This document shows positions 1 through 8,556 of a stretch of 37,134 nucleotides of DNA, one piece after another. A program made the translations under genes and the position numbers. Within the stretch, counting starts at the first letter, position 1, and each line of letters begins with the position of its first letter. Location of the stretch: contig DLBF01000123.1 of the NCBI GenBank assembly GCA_002494215.1, positions 1 to 37,134 of the forward strand, given 5' to 3'. This DNA comes from Prevotellaceae bacterium UBA7028. GTDB lineage: Bacteria > Bacteroidota > Bacteroidia > Bacteroidales > Bacteroidaceae. A model generated the notes under the pieces. That model was given only the letters and a program-made list of their open reading frames with translations. It was not told where the DNA came from and made no database searches.

Positions 1-206
1 CGTCGTGAGTGGGGACTCCCCTTCGGGCCTCCGTCAGATATGTTATGGTATTGGCAGGGAGATGGGGGAAGCTAGCTTACCGCCAGATTCATGACGATAG
101 CAGAACAAGGGCACAAAGTGCCAAAGCGCTCAAAAAGGGTTTTCGCGGTTTTGGTTATAAATCTGTGCGATCCGTGGGATCTGTATGAGTATTTCCGCTC
201 ACTTAA
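1..206. other. No gene recognised at the left edge
   Basis: I see no convincing gene here. A 68-codon open frame starting at 91 runs into the tandem repeat that follows and resembles no family I know. The stretch ends with CGCTCACTTAATCGTAACTTTG, which recurs inverted at the right end of the window near 36789. Confidence 0.5.
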
Positions 207-388
207 TCGTAACTTTGAGACTGCGTCTCCAACTTACTTCCGCTCGGATAAAGAAATAAATACAAATTTATTTCGTTTATCCCTCGCTTATTCGTAACTT
301 TGAGACTGCGTCTCCAACTTACTTCCGCTCGGATAAAGAAATAAATACAAATTTATTTCGTTTATCCCTCGCTTATTCGTAACTTTGA
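207..388 (+). repeat. 85-bp tandem repeat, two full copies plus a partial third
   Basis: Two full 85-bp units start at 207 and 292, and a third begins at 377 and stops after about 12 bp. Each unit starts TCGTAACTTTGA and so contains a Bacteroidetes -7 box (TAACTTTG at 210-217, 295-302 and 380-387). The copies are nearly identical, so the duplication is recent or kept homogeneous. A diverged copy lies inverted at about 36787-36880. The units may be promoter-carrying dispersed repeats; the last box is the likely promoter of the gene at 428. Confidence 0.9.
380..387 (+). promoter_or_regulatory. -7 box TAACTTTG for the gene at 428
   Basis: TAACTTTG matches the Bacteroidetes sigma consensus TAnnTTTG and lies 40 bp before the ATG. 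The -33 region about 20 bp upstream reads TTTCG rather than TTTG. Two further identical boxes lie 85 and 170 bp upstream in the tandem repeat, so up to three start sites are possible. Confidence 0.6.
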
Positions 389-427
389 ACCCAAATTAAC
401 GCCATATACCCATTTTTTTGACTTATT

Positions 428-874
428 ATGAACAAAGAAGAGCAATATAAAGAACTGGTTGCCAACGTGAAAGCTATCATCGAGGGAGAGACGGATATGA
501 TAGCCATTATGAGCAATGTGGCAGCAGAGATTCATCAGACCATGAAGTTCTGGTGGACAGGATTCTACAGAGTAAAAGACGGCGAACTGATATTGGGACC
601 CTTCCAAGGTCCTATTGCCTGTATGCACATCGCATACGGCAGGGGCGTCTGCGGAACAGCATGGAAGAAGGAAGAAACCATTATTGTGCCAGATGTGGAA
701 CAGTTCCCCGGACATATAGCCTGCAGCAGCGCATCACGCTCGGAGATTGTTGTGCCTGTCTTCGACAAGGACAAGAAAGTAATTGCCGTACTGGACATCG
801 ACAGCGAACACCTGGCAACCTTCGACGAGACCGACAAGAAATATTTGGAAGCAATTTGCAGGGCAATTGCTTAA
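428..874 (+). CDS. msrC: Free methionine-(R)-sulfoxide reductase, GAF-domain type
   Basis: This 148-residue protein is a single GAF domain of the fRMsr (YebR/MsrC) family, which reduces free methionine-R-sulfoxide in the cytoplasm using thioredoxin. The family landmarks are visible: WTGFY, LGPFQGPIAC, GRGVCG, FPGHIAC and SRSEIVVPV. The three redox cysteines are C65, C75 and C99, with spacings of 10 and 24 that match C84, C94 and C118 of the E. coli enzyme. The length is normal for the family. The ATG at 428 follows the last TAACTTTG box of the tandem repeat. The gene appears monocistronic. Its stop codon runs directly into a short 7-bp-periodic array. Confidence 0.95.
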   Translation: MNKEEQYKELVANVKAIIEGETDMIAIMSNVAAEIHQTMKFWWTGFYRVKDGELILGPFQGPIACMHIAYGRGVCGTAWKKEETIIVPDVEQFPGHIACSSASRSEIVVPVFDKDKKVIAVLDIDSEHLATFDETDKKYLEAICRAIA

Positions 875-961
875 ATTCAAAATTTATAAATCCAAAATTC
901 AAAAGAGAAAAGTTATAGATGAGAGATTATAGATTATAGTTCTCTAACCACTAACCACTAA
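873..961. repeat. 7-bp periodic arrays between msrC and the DUF4965 gene
   Basis: Three short runs with 7-bp periodicity follow one another: AAATTCA-type units starting at the msrC stop codon, AGATTAT units near 925-940, and CTAACCA units at about 944-961 that end at the next ATG. The sequences differ but the period is the same. No promoter box is obvious. Confidence 0.6.
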
Positions 962-962
962 A

Positions 963-3575
963 ATGAAATTCATTATCAGAACCATTATCTGCAGTATGGC
1001 ACTTTGCCTGCTACCTATTACAGGCAATGCCCAGGATGAGGACCTGTTCACCCCCGTTCATAAGAACACACTGAGACTGCCGGCCGTGCCGCTCATTACC
1101 GTTGACCCGTACTTCTGCCTGTGGAGCAAGTATGACAACCTGTATGACGGAAGCGTTACGCACTGGAGCGGTGTGAAGAAGCCCCTGAACGGTGCCGTAT
1201 ATGTGGACGGTCAGACATACCGCTTCATGGGCGAGAGCCTGGAGGCCGTTTACCCCGTGGCTTCAGAGAAGGCATGGACAGGCAAATACGTTACCGCCAA
1301 GCCTACGGGTACCTGGACGGACATCAACTACGATGACAGCAGCTGGAAGAGCGGCGAGGCTCCTTGGGGAGGCGGTGATGACGGCTACAACAAGACGGTT
1401 AAGACGGAATGGTCGGGCGGCAATGTGGATATATGGGTGCGCAGGACCGTTAACCTGGAGGAAATTAATGAGAAGGCCCTATATTATATAATGTATAAGC
1501 ATGACGATGTGTTTGAGCTGTACGTAAACGGTACCAAAATTCTCTCCACCGGCGAGGTATGGGACGTAAGCGGCAAGACGGCGCTCATAGACAGAAGCCT
1601 GCTGCGTGAGGGTACCAACGTGATATCCTGCCACTGCCACAATACCAGCGGAGGCGCATACGTGGACATGGGACTGTATCTGAGTGTGCTGCAGGAGGCT
1701 GAGCAGAAGTCGTGCACCGTAACGGCCACCAGCTCATACTACACCTTCAAGTGCGGCGGCATAGACCTGGATGTGGTGTTCACCACCCCGCAGGTAATGA
1801 GTGACCTGACACTCTTCTCCACCCCCATCTCATACATCTCGTACCAGGCACGGTCCAATGACGGCCGGGAGCACGATGTACGCATGTACCTGCAGACAAG
1901 TGCCGAGATGGCCGTACGCAACGCAGGCCAGAGCACAGCCACACGGCGTAGGATTACGAACGGCAATAAGTACTACTATGGCGGCAACCAGACGCAGAAC
2001 GTACTTTCCCAGACGGGCGACCTGATAGACTGGGGCTATGTATATGCCTTCAGCGACCAGAAGGAGGGACACAACCTGTGTCTGGGTGACCGTGATGTAC
2101 TGCTGCATGAGTTCACAAGTACGGGCATCGTCACTACCTCGGTAGTCTCCAAGACCAGTTCCGGCGGAAACTATTACAGCATAGTATATAATGACAGCCT
2201 GGGCATTGTAGGCAGTGAGGGCAAGCAGGCCTTTGCCATGCTGGGATACGATGACACTTACTCTATCCAGTACTTCAATAGCAACCGCAAGGGCTACTGG
2301 ACCAACAACGGAAAGGTAAACATCACCAAGCGCTTTGAGGACCTGTATGAGAACTACGCGGATATCATGCAGCAGTGCCGTGAGGTGGACAGGCAGATCT
2401 ATAATGACGGCTATGCCGTGGGCGGCGTCAAGTATGCCGAGATTCTGGCCAGCGTGTACAGGCAGACCAATGCGGCACACAAGCTCTTTGCCGACAGCAA
2501 AGGCAACCTGATGTTCATGAGCCGCGAGAACAACTCAGGCGGATTCATAAACACGCTGGACGTGACCTACCCCTCGCAGCCCCTGTACTGGATATACTCC
2601 CCCGCTCTGGCCAAGGCGATGATTACACCCGTCTTTGAGTACAGCGCCTTGGGCAAATGGAACTATGACTTCCCCAACCATGACCTGGGCCACTACCCAA
2701 TTGCCAACGGTAATCACTACGGCAACCCGGCGGACGGAAGCGGCAGCACAATGCCCGTGGAGCAGAGCGGCAACATGCTGACCCTGGCAGCCATCATTGC
2801 CACACGTGACTGTGACTTGGACTACCTGCGCAAGTATCTGCCCTATATGACCAAGTGGGCCGACTACCTGGTAGAGAACGGCAAGGACCCGGCCAACCAG
2901 CTCTGTACCGACGACTTCATGGGACACAGTGCCCGTAACACCAACCTGGCCGCCAAGGCTATCATGGGCGTGATGAGCTACAGCGAGATTTGCCACATGC
3001 TGGGTGATGACGAGAAGGCCGCTGAGTACAGGGCCAAGGCACTGGATATGGCTGACTTCTGGAAGAAGACGGCCTACACCACCAGCGGTGGCAAGCACTA
3101 TGTGCTGAACTTCGGTGCCGGCAACTCAACTTGGAGCAGCAAGTACAATCTGGTATGGGACAGAATATGGGGATGGGACATCATGAAGGATGTGCGTACC
3201 AGCGAGATGTCGTACTACATGAACAAGATACAGTCATACGGTCTGCCCCTGGACAGCCGGGGCGACCTGTGCAAGAGCGACTGGCAGATGTGGGTAATGG
3301 GCTTTGCCGACCTTCAGTCACAGCGCAATACGCTGATCAATACCCTGTGGAAGTATATCAACGAGACCAAGTCGCGTGTGCCCGTCAGCGACAACCACAA
3401 CGTTAAGTCGGGCTCGCAGGCTATGTTCCAGGCCCGAAGCGTAGTGGGCGGCTACTGGATGCGTGTATTCGTGAACCAGTTCTCCCAAGATGTATATACG
3501 GGGATTAAAGCCCCTCTTCCCAGCCCTCCAACGAATGGAAGAGCGAGACCTTTGACCTTTCCGGAAGAAAGGTAA
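963..3575 (+). CDS. Secreted DUF4964/DUF5127/DUF4965/DUF1793 protein (glutaminase A-like), C-terminal tail frameshifted
   Basis: This 870-residue protein has a signal peptide (cleavage near A23). Its N-terminus (LRLPAVPLITVDPYFCLWS) is typical of DUF4964, and later segments with an alpha/alpha-barrel look (NHDLGHYPIANG, MPVEQSGNML, FMGHSARNTNL, WMRVFV) match DUF4965/DUF1793. The family is named for fungal glutaminase A, but the bacterial members' substrate is uncertain. A beta-sandwich module at residues 101-243 (DDSSWK, WVRR, HDDVFELYVNG, GGAYVDMGLY) interrupts the N-terminal domain; the phospholipase at 21398 carries a related module. The last 24 codons are out of frame. A second frame ending at 3637 encodes the expected tail (DLSGRKV, GIYIKNGKKVLY). 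One extra C in the C-run at 3511-3514 would join the two. This is either a real truncation or an indel error. Confidence 0.85.
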   Translation: MKFIIRTIICSMALCLLPITGNAQDEDLFTPVHKNTLRLPAVPLITVDPYFCLWSKYDNLYDGSVTHWSGVKKPLNGAVYVDGQTYRFMGESLEAVYPVASEKAWTGKYVTAKPTGTWTDINYDDSSWKSGEAPWGGGDDGYNKTVKTEWSGGNVDIWVRRTVNLEEINEKALYYIMYKHDDVFELYVNGTKILSTGEVWDVSGKTALIDRSLLREGTNVISCHCHNTSGGAYVDMGLYLSVLQEAEQKSCTVTATSSYYTFKCGGIDLDVVFTTPQVMSDLTLFSTPISYISYQARSNDGREHDVRMYLQTSAEMAVRNAGQSTATRRRITNGNKYYYGGNQTQNVLSQTGDLIDWGYVYAFSDQKEGHNLCLGDRDVLLHEFTSTGIVTTSVVSKTSSGGNYYSIVYNDSLGIVGSEGKQAFAMLGYDDTYSIQYFNSNRKGYWTNNGKVNITKRFEDLYENYADIMQQCREVDRQIYNDGYAVGGVKYAEILASVYRQTNAAHKLFADSKGNLMFMSRENNSGGFINTLDVTYPSQPLYWIYSPALAKAMITPVFEYSALGKWNYDFPNHDLGHYPIANGNHYGNPADGSGSTMPVEQSGNMLTLAAIIATRDCDLDYLRKYLPYMTKWADYLVENGKDPANQLCTDDFMGHSARNTNLAAKAIMGVMSYSEICHMLGDDEKAAEYRAKALDMADFWKKTAYTTSGGKHYVLNFGAGNSTWSSKYNLVWDRIWGWDIMKDVRTSEMSYYMNKIQSYGLPLDSRGDLCKSDWQMWVMGFADLQSQRNTLINTLWKYINETKSRVPVSDNHNVKSGSQAMFQARSVVGGYWMRVFVNQFSQDVYTGIKAPLPSPPTNGRARPLTFPEER
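3514..3543. repeat. GC-rich hairpin at the body/tail junction of the DUF4965 gene
   Basis: CTCTTCC at 3514-3520 pairs with GGAAGAG at 3537-3543. It lies exactly where the globular protein gives way to the C-terminal tail, in the interval where the reading frame is lost. Equivalent hairpins sit at the same junction in the genes ending at 12328 and 21398. Confidence 0.6.
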
Positions 3576-3637
3576 ACTCAAACTCCGAAATTAAGAAAGG
3601 TATTTACATCAAGAACGGAAAGAAGGTTCTGTATTAG
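3551..3637 (+). other. Displaced C-terminal tail of the DUF4965 protein
   Basis: In the frame shifted from the main ORF these 29 codons read FDLSGRKV, then about eight linker residues, then KKGIYIKNGKKVLY and a TAG stop. This is the same tail type as the in-frame one on the phospholipase (YDLSGRKV..KGLYVINGKKKVIR) and on the beta-helix protein (GVNIINGHKVLF). It therefore belongs to the upstream gene and was separated by an indel between about 3507 and 3550. Confidence 0.85.
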
Positions 3638-3800
3638 ATAATAGATAATAGATGATAGATAATAGATGATAGATAGTTTCAAGTTTCAGGTTTCAAGTAA
3701 TTATGAATTATGAATTGTGAATTATGAATTAACTAAAGTCTAGAGTCTAATTCTTAATTCAAAATTAGCCCTCCCCCTCGGGGGAGTTGGAGAGGGGTCA
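3638..3800. repeat. Intergenic mosaic: AGATAAT heptamers, dispersed repeat copy L, GC hairpin
   Basis: Directly after the displaced stop codon come six 7-bp units of AGATAAT/AGATGAT type (to about 3675). Copy L of a dispersed repeat follows (3676-3753: GTTTCAA, GAATTAT and TAAAGTC heptamers). A hairpin, CTCCCC at 3771-3776 and GGGGAG at 3781-3786, ends the stretch. Copy R of the dispersed repeat is at 36979-37113 with two insertions. Confidence 0.75.
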
Positions 3801-3826
3801 TCAGTAAGCATAAAAAACAATATATA

Positions 3827-6781
3827 ATGAAAAGAATCATCAGAACCATTATCTGCAGCATGATGCTATGTGCATCTGTTCCTGCAATGGCGGACGTTGT
3901 GTACAAGGATGCCAATGTGCGCTTTACCCTGATTGACGAGGGAACACTGCGTCTGGAGTATGCTCCCGACGGTAAGTTTGTGGACAACAAGAGCTTTATG
4001 GCCGTTATCCGCGAGTACCCCAATGTGCTTTATACCATTAAGGATAACGCGAAGCAGGTTACCATCAGCACCAGCAAGCTGAAGCTGGTTTACAAGAAAG
4101 GTTCTGCACCCCTGAGTGCCGAGAACCTAACCATCAGCAGCACAAAGGCAATCTCTACCCCATTCACATGGAAGCCTGGCATGCAGCAGAAGGGTAACCT
4201 GAAGGGTACCTATCGCACGCTGGACGGCTACGACGGCTCGGAATACCAGTACAGCAACCCTAAACGCGAGATGCCCATAGAGGATGGTATTCTGGCTACC
4301 GACGGATGGAGCCTTATCGATGATAGCAAGAGCCTGCTCTTCGACGGAGCCCAGGACTGGGACTGGGTAACAGAGCGCAAGAGTGCCGAGGGAGCTCAGG
4401 ACTGGTACTTCATGGCTTACGGACACGACTACAAGGGGGCGCTGCTCTCCTACACCAAGTTTGCCGGCAAGGTGCCCCTGCCTCCGCGCTACACCTTCGG
4501 TTACTGGTGGAGCCGCTACTGGAGCTACAGCGACCAGGACCTGCGTAATCTGATCGGGAACTTCCAGCGACTGGACCTCCCCCTGGATGTACTGGTAATA
4601 GATATGGACTGGCATCCCATCAGCGAGCAGGCAGGCGGCGGCTGGACGGGCTGGGACTGGAACGAGATTCTGTTCCCTGACTACAAGGCCTTCCTGAAAT
4701 ACCTGGACGAGCAGGGTGTGAAGACCACCATGAACCTGCATCCTGCCGACGGTGTGCGTCCCTACGAGAAGAAATACAACGAGTTTATGCAGCGTCTGGG
4801 CAAGAACGATGGCAAGACATACAGCTGGGTTGGCTCGGACAAGAAATACGTGAAGGCCCTATTCGACACGTATCTGCATCCCTACATCGACGAGGGCGTT
4901 GACTTCTGGTGGCTGGACTGGCAGCAGTGGGAGAAGGACCGCGCTATCAAGAGCCTGGACAATGTGTTCTGGTGTAACTACATCTGGTTCACTGACATGG
5001 AACGTAACGGCACCAAGCGTCCTATGCTGTACCACCGCTGGGGCGGACTGGGTAACCACCGTTATCAGATTGGCTTCTCGGGCGACTCTTACATCACCTG
5101 GAAGAGCCTGAAGTTCCTGCCCTACTTCAACTCAACAGCCTCTAACGTGCTGTACGGCTACTGGAGCCATGACATTGGCGGCCACCAGAGCAAGAAGTAC
5201 GGAACACCCGTTGAACCTCAGCTCTATACCCGTGCCATGCAGATGGGACAGTATATGCCTATCATCCGCAGCCACAGCACCAAGGACCCCAGTCTGAACA
5301 AGGAACCGTGGGCCTTTGACCAGGTAACACAGCAGCGACTGGCCAACGTAATCAACGGACGTTATGCCCTTGTACCTTATATATATACTATGGCTCGCAA
5401 GGCATACGAAACAGGTATCTCGCTCTGCCGTCCCCTCTATTACGACAGCCCCGAGGCTAAGGAGGCATACGAGTACAAGGAGGAATATATGTTTGGCGAC
5501 AACATGCTGATTGCCCCCGTTACGGAGGAAGTGGATAAGGAAAGTGGCTATGCCACCGTTAAGTTGTGGTTGCCCGCAGGCGAGTGGCTGGAGTATGAGA
5601 CTGGCGAGATGCTGCAAGGCGGCAAGACCTACGAGCGTAGCTTCACCATGGACGAATACCCCGTTTACATTAAGGCAGGCAGCATCCTGCCCTACTATGG
5701 CAAGTTGAAGAATCTGTCAGGAACGGAGCAGGCAGTAACCGTTCGTGTATTCCCTGGTGCCGAAAAGGGCGAGTTCCAACTCTATGAGGATAATGGCGAG
5801 GACAAGAACTATGTTACAGAATATGCCACCACTCCCCTCTCCTACACACGCAATGGCAACAAGCTCTGCGTTACCATTGGTGCCCGTAAGGGTCAGTATA
5901 AGGATATGCCCGCAAAGCGTCAGTACTACGTAGCACTGCCCTGCCAAAAGGCTCCTGTAAGTGTAACCTGCCAGGGGAAGAAACTGGCCTTCACCTATGA
6001 CGGCATGAACCTGGAGGCTACCGTTGACCTGGGCAAACTGGATTGTGCCGCAGGTGCGACCGTTGAGATAGAGATGCCCGGGGAGTCTGCCCTGACAGCA
6101 GGAACCAAGGGTGCTTTCCGCCATATTCAGACAGTAGTGCAGGACTTCAAGCAGCACGATGCCGGCATGGTATATACAGCTGACTTCGGCTACCTGGAAG
6201 CAACACCACTGCGATTGTCATACCATCCTGAAAATCAAGAAGAGACACTTGGTCAGTTCTTCCAGAAATACAACAACATCAACAAGGTGCTTATGGAGCA
6301 GATGGGCATAGGTGGCAACTACCAGCGTGCCATAAAACTACTGAACCTGAAGAGCGCTCTGACTGATGTTCCTGCAGAAGCTTTCCAGGCCAATGGCAAG
6401 ACTGGATTCTGTGCCCGTTACTTCAACAACAAAACGCTGAGCGGAAACGTAGTGGCTACGGCTCAGATGGAGAAGGTGGACATGTTCGAGAGTCAGAGCC
6501 CACGTGAAGGCGTAACACCTGACGGATGGAGTATGATTCTGGAGAGTGAGCTCACCTCGCCCCAGGATGGAGAGCTTATCTTCTCTATTACTGGCGACGA
6601 CGGCTACCGCCTGATTGTTGACGGCAAGGAGCTCTGCGGCGATTGGGGCGACCATGCCGAGACTTCACGCCTGGCCAGCGTCAGCACCGCCAAGGGTCAG
6701 AAGCACAGCATCCGCATAGAGTACTACGATAACGAGTACAACGGTATCCTGCGCCTGAAGACAATGATTATCAGGAAGTAA
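3827..6781 (+). CDS. Secreted GH31 alpha-glycosidase with C-terminal PA14 domain
   Basis: This 984-residue protein has a signal peptide ending near VPAMA. The order is N-terminal beta-sandwich (about 24-215), GH31 barrel (about 216-560), DUF5110-like C-terminal sandwich (to about 745), linker, and PA14 domain (860-984: ARYFNN, GDDGYRLIVDG). The predicted nucleophile is D364 in WWLDWQQ and the acid/base D420 in FSGDSY; D259 in VIDMDWH is the conserved sugar-binding Asp. The WWLDWQQ form differs from the WNDMNEP of classical alpha-glucosidases, so the substrate is open. PA14 domains often bind glycans. The first 15 codons are nearly identical to those of the DUF4965 gene upstream. Valine is almost never encoded by GTC, unlike in its paralogue at 29011. 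Confidence 0.9.
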   Translation: MKRIIRTIICSMMLCASVPAMADVVYKDANVRFTLIDEGTLRLEYAPDGKFVDNKSFMAVIREYPNVLYTIKDNAKQVTISTSKLKLVYKKGSAPLSAENLTISSTKAISTPFTWKPGMQQKGNLKGTYRTLDGYDGSEYQYSNPKREMPIEDGILATDGWSLIDDSKSLLFDGAQDWDWVTERKSAEGAQDWYFMAYGHDYKGALLSYTKFAGKVPLPPRYTFGYWWSRYWSYSDQDLRNLIGNFQRLDLPLDVLVIDMDWHPISEQAGGGWTGWDWNEILFPDYKAFLKYLDEQGVKTTMNLHPADGVRPYEKKYNEFMQRLGKNDGKTYSWVGSDKKYVKALFDTYLHPYIDEGVDFWWLDWQQWEKDRAIKSLDNVFWCNYIWFTDMERNGTKRPMLYHRWGGLGNHRYQIGFSGDSYITWKSLKFLPYFNSTASNVLYGYWSHDIGGHQSKKYGTPVEPQLYTRAMQMGQYMPIIRSHSTKDPSLNKEPWAFDQVTQQRLANVINGRYALVPYIYTMARKAYETGISLCRPLYYDSPEAKEAYEYKEEYMFGDNMLIAPVTEEVDKESGYATVKLWLPAGEWLEYETGEMLQGGKTYERSFTMDEYPVYIKAGSILPYYGKLKNLSGTEQAVTVRVFPGAEKGEFQLYEDNGEDKNYVTEYATTPLSYTRNGNKLCVTIGARKGQYKDMPAKRQYYVALPCQKAPVSVTCQGKKLAFTYDGMNLEATVDLGKLDCAAGATVEIEMPGESALTAGTKGAFRHIQTVVQDFKQHDAGMVYTADFGYLEATPLRLSYHPENQEETLGQFFQKYNNINKVLMEQMGIGGNYQRAIKLLNLKSALTDVPAEAFQANGKTGFCARYFNNKTLSGNVVATAQMEKVDMFESQSPREGVTPDGWSMILESELTSPQDGELIFSITGDDGYRLIVDGKELCGDWGDHAETSRLASVSTAKGQKHSIRIEYYDNEYNGILRLKTMIIRK

Positions 6782-6796
6782 GGGATTCCCCTACTT
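6776..6796. terminator. Bidirectional hairpin between convergent genes
   Basis: AAGTAAGGG at 6776-6784 and CCCCTACTT at 6788-6796 form a nine-position stem with one mismatch around a 3-nt loop. It overlaps the stop codons of both convergent genes. No strong T tract is present, so termination is inferred from position. Confidence 0.5.
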
Positions 6797-8466
6797 CAGA
6801 ACTTATAGCTAAGCGCCAGATTCACCGTATTGGGATTGTGTTCGCGCACATAAATACTTCCCGTATAGCCACTCTGAGGAGCTCCCTGAGTGAGTTCTAT
6901 CACGGGAAGTTTTTTGTACTCATAACCCAGGGTGGCAGTAAGCTTGTCATTCAGGAAAGAACGCTCCAGATTGCCGCCAAAGACGTAGTTGAGCCCCTCA
7001 TGCGAATAGACATCTACGGTATTGCCCTTTGAGATCATGGCATCAATACCTAATTTGAAGCCTAAGGGCAGCTGCTGCTCCCATCCGGCACGTCCGGTAA
7101 AGCCCCAGTTGGGATTCCGCAGATTGATGGCATAGGCAATACGCTCGTCCCACAGGGCTGTGAAGGCGGCTCTGAGTTTGGTTCCCTCTACGGGACGCCA
7201 AAGCACCTCGGGGGTAATCTCAATAGCCTTACGTACACCCTCGTTTCCCCAGGTAGAGAAACGGACATTCTCTATTTCATACCAGATGGCATTGAAGCCG
7301 TCAGTAACATTGGTATGTGCAACGGTGGCCGTAAAATCCACCTGCTTAGTCTTCAGCTGATAAGCCAGGGCCATACGGTTAATGTGGATGCCCTCCAGTT
7401 CCTCGTTACCGAAGTCCAGAGTGTAGGGGCCCTTTACCTTATCGTCATACAGGTAATGCAGGGTAGGACGTACAATGCGCATGGCATAGCTGGCCGTAAG
7501 GGTGTTCTGGGGATTCAGGTGATAGGCAAAGCGTGCCTGCGGGATGACATCATGCAGGTTCTTCTTGTTCATGCGGCTATAGTTATACTCCACCCGGGCA
7601 TCCGCCTCTATGGCATTGATTTTAAGCCCGTAACCGGCATAGGCGCCAACTGTGTTGGTACGGTGGCGGAACTCGCTGTCATTATATACAAAGTCATCCA
7701 GCAACTGTCCGTCAAGGGAGTTGATGAAGTTATTGATGTACCTGACACCCACGTTGAGGTTACCTACGAAAAGGGGACGTTTCCAGTCTAACAGGAGTTC
7801 GTGCCTGTGGATGAATATATCAGAAGTAATTATGTTCCGGGTGTACATATCAAGACCGAAGCCTGTTGCCCCGGTAATCAGCTGCAGGCTGTTGTCATCA
7901 TCCAAATCAGTAGAATAATTATACTGGAATAGCACGCTCTCACCCTTCAGAGCGGTCTTATGCAGATAAGAGGCCTGTACATTCACTTCGTCACGGTAAA
8001 GGGTGGGTGAACTGAGCAGGGACTGCACGCTGGACAGGAGTGTTCCATCAGGAGCATACAGGAACTCGGTACGCTCGCCGGTAAAACGTCTGTGGGTGTG
8101 CACACCGTCCACACTGGCCTGGAAGATATTGCGGTCATCCAGCCTGTACTGCACATCCACGCCGTAACCTAACTTGTAACCTTTCTGCTGCTTCTCCTGC
8201 TCTTGGGTGTAATGGTTACCCGAGCTGGCATATATGAAGTCAAGGCTGGTAAGCTCGCCTGAGTTATAAGGGGTAATACCCTTGATGTTCAGGTAAGGCT
8301 TAATAGTAAACTTTTCAGCATCTATCTTCAGATTGACGCCTGCCATATAAGGGGCTGTCTCGCCGTATCCTGCACCGAGGGTAGCTTCACCCTCAACTTT
8401 TGTCTGAGCCGTCATCCCCAAGGCAAAAGGGAATGCAAGCAAACAAATTAATATCTTTTTCATCAT
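6796..8466 (-). CDS. Outer-membrane beta-barrel protein, TonB-receptor-like barrel without a plug
   Basis: This 556-residue protein has a signal peptide (cleavage after GMTAQ) and then long alternating amphipathic strands through to a terminal aromatic (NLALSYKF), typical of a Bam-assembled barrel. The C-terminal half resembles the barrel of outer-membrane protein beta-barrel family 3 and TonB-dependent receptors (NPQNTLTASYAMRIVRPTLHYL). I see no plug domain, TonB box or carboxypeptidase-like repeat, so it is shorter than true TonB receptors. It could be a pore, an adhesin or a receptor remnant; its ligand cannot be read from the sequence. Confidence 0.75.
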   Translation of the reverse strand: MMKKILICLLAFPFALGMTAQTKVEGEATLGAGYGETAPYMAGVNLKIDAEKFTIKPYLNIKGITPYNSGELTSLDFIYASSGNHYTQEQEKQQKGYKLGYGVDVQYRLDDRNIFQASVDGVHTHRRFTGERTEFLYAPDGTLLSSVQSLLSSPTLYRDEVNVQASYLHKTALKGESVLFQYNYSTDLDDDNSLQLITGATGFGLDMYTRNIITSDIFIHRHELLLDWKRPLFVGNLNVGVRYINNFINSLDGQLLDDFVYNDSEFRHRTNTVGAYAGYGLKINAIEADARVEYNYSRMNKKNLHDVIPQARFAYHLNPQNTLTASYAMRIVRPTLHYLYDDKVKGPYTLDFGNEELEGIHINRMALAYQLKTKQVDFTATVAHTNVTDGFNAIWYEIENVRFSTWGNEGVRKAIEITPEVLWRPVEGTKLRAAFTALWDERIAYAINLRNPNWGFTGRAGWEQQLPLGFKLGIDAMISKGNTVDVYSHEGLNYVFGGNLERSFLNDKLTATLGYEYKKLPVIELTQGAPQSGYTGSIYVREHNPNTVNLALSYKF

Positions 8467-8472
8467 TATATT

Positions 8473-8556
8473 TTAGACTTTAGACCTTAGACTTTAGTCA
8501 ATTTTTATTTCAATAATTAACTTTTATCTTTTAATTTTTATCTCTCATCTTAATCC
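8473..8556. repeat. Two 7-bp arrays, the second encoding the end of the symporter
   Basis: TTAGACT/TTAGACC/TTAGACT/TTAGTCA occupy 8473-8500. From about 8508 a second array of TTTTATC/TTTTAAT/TCTCATC units begins. Read on the minus strand, this second array supplies the final codons (MRDKN) and the stop of the symporter gene. Confidence 0.75.

Noticed and set aside
91..297. 68-codon open frame at the left edge
   Set aside because: It runs through the 85-bp tandem repeat, has no recognisable family and no promoter, and stops inside the second copy.
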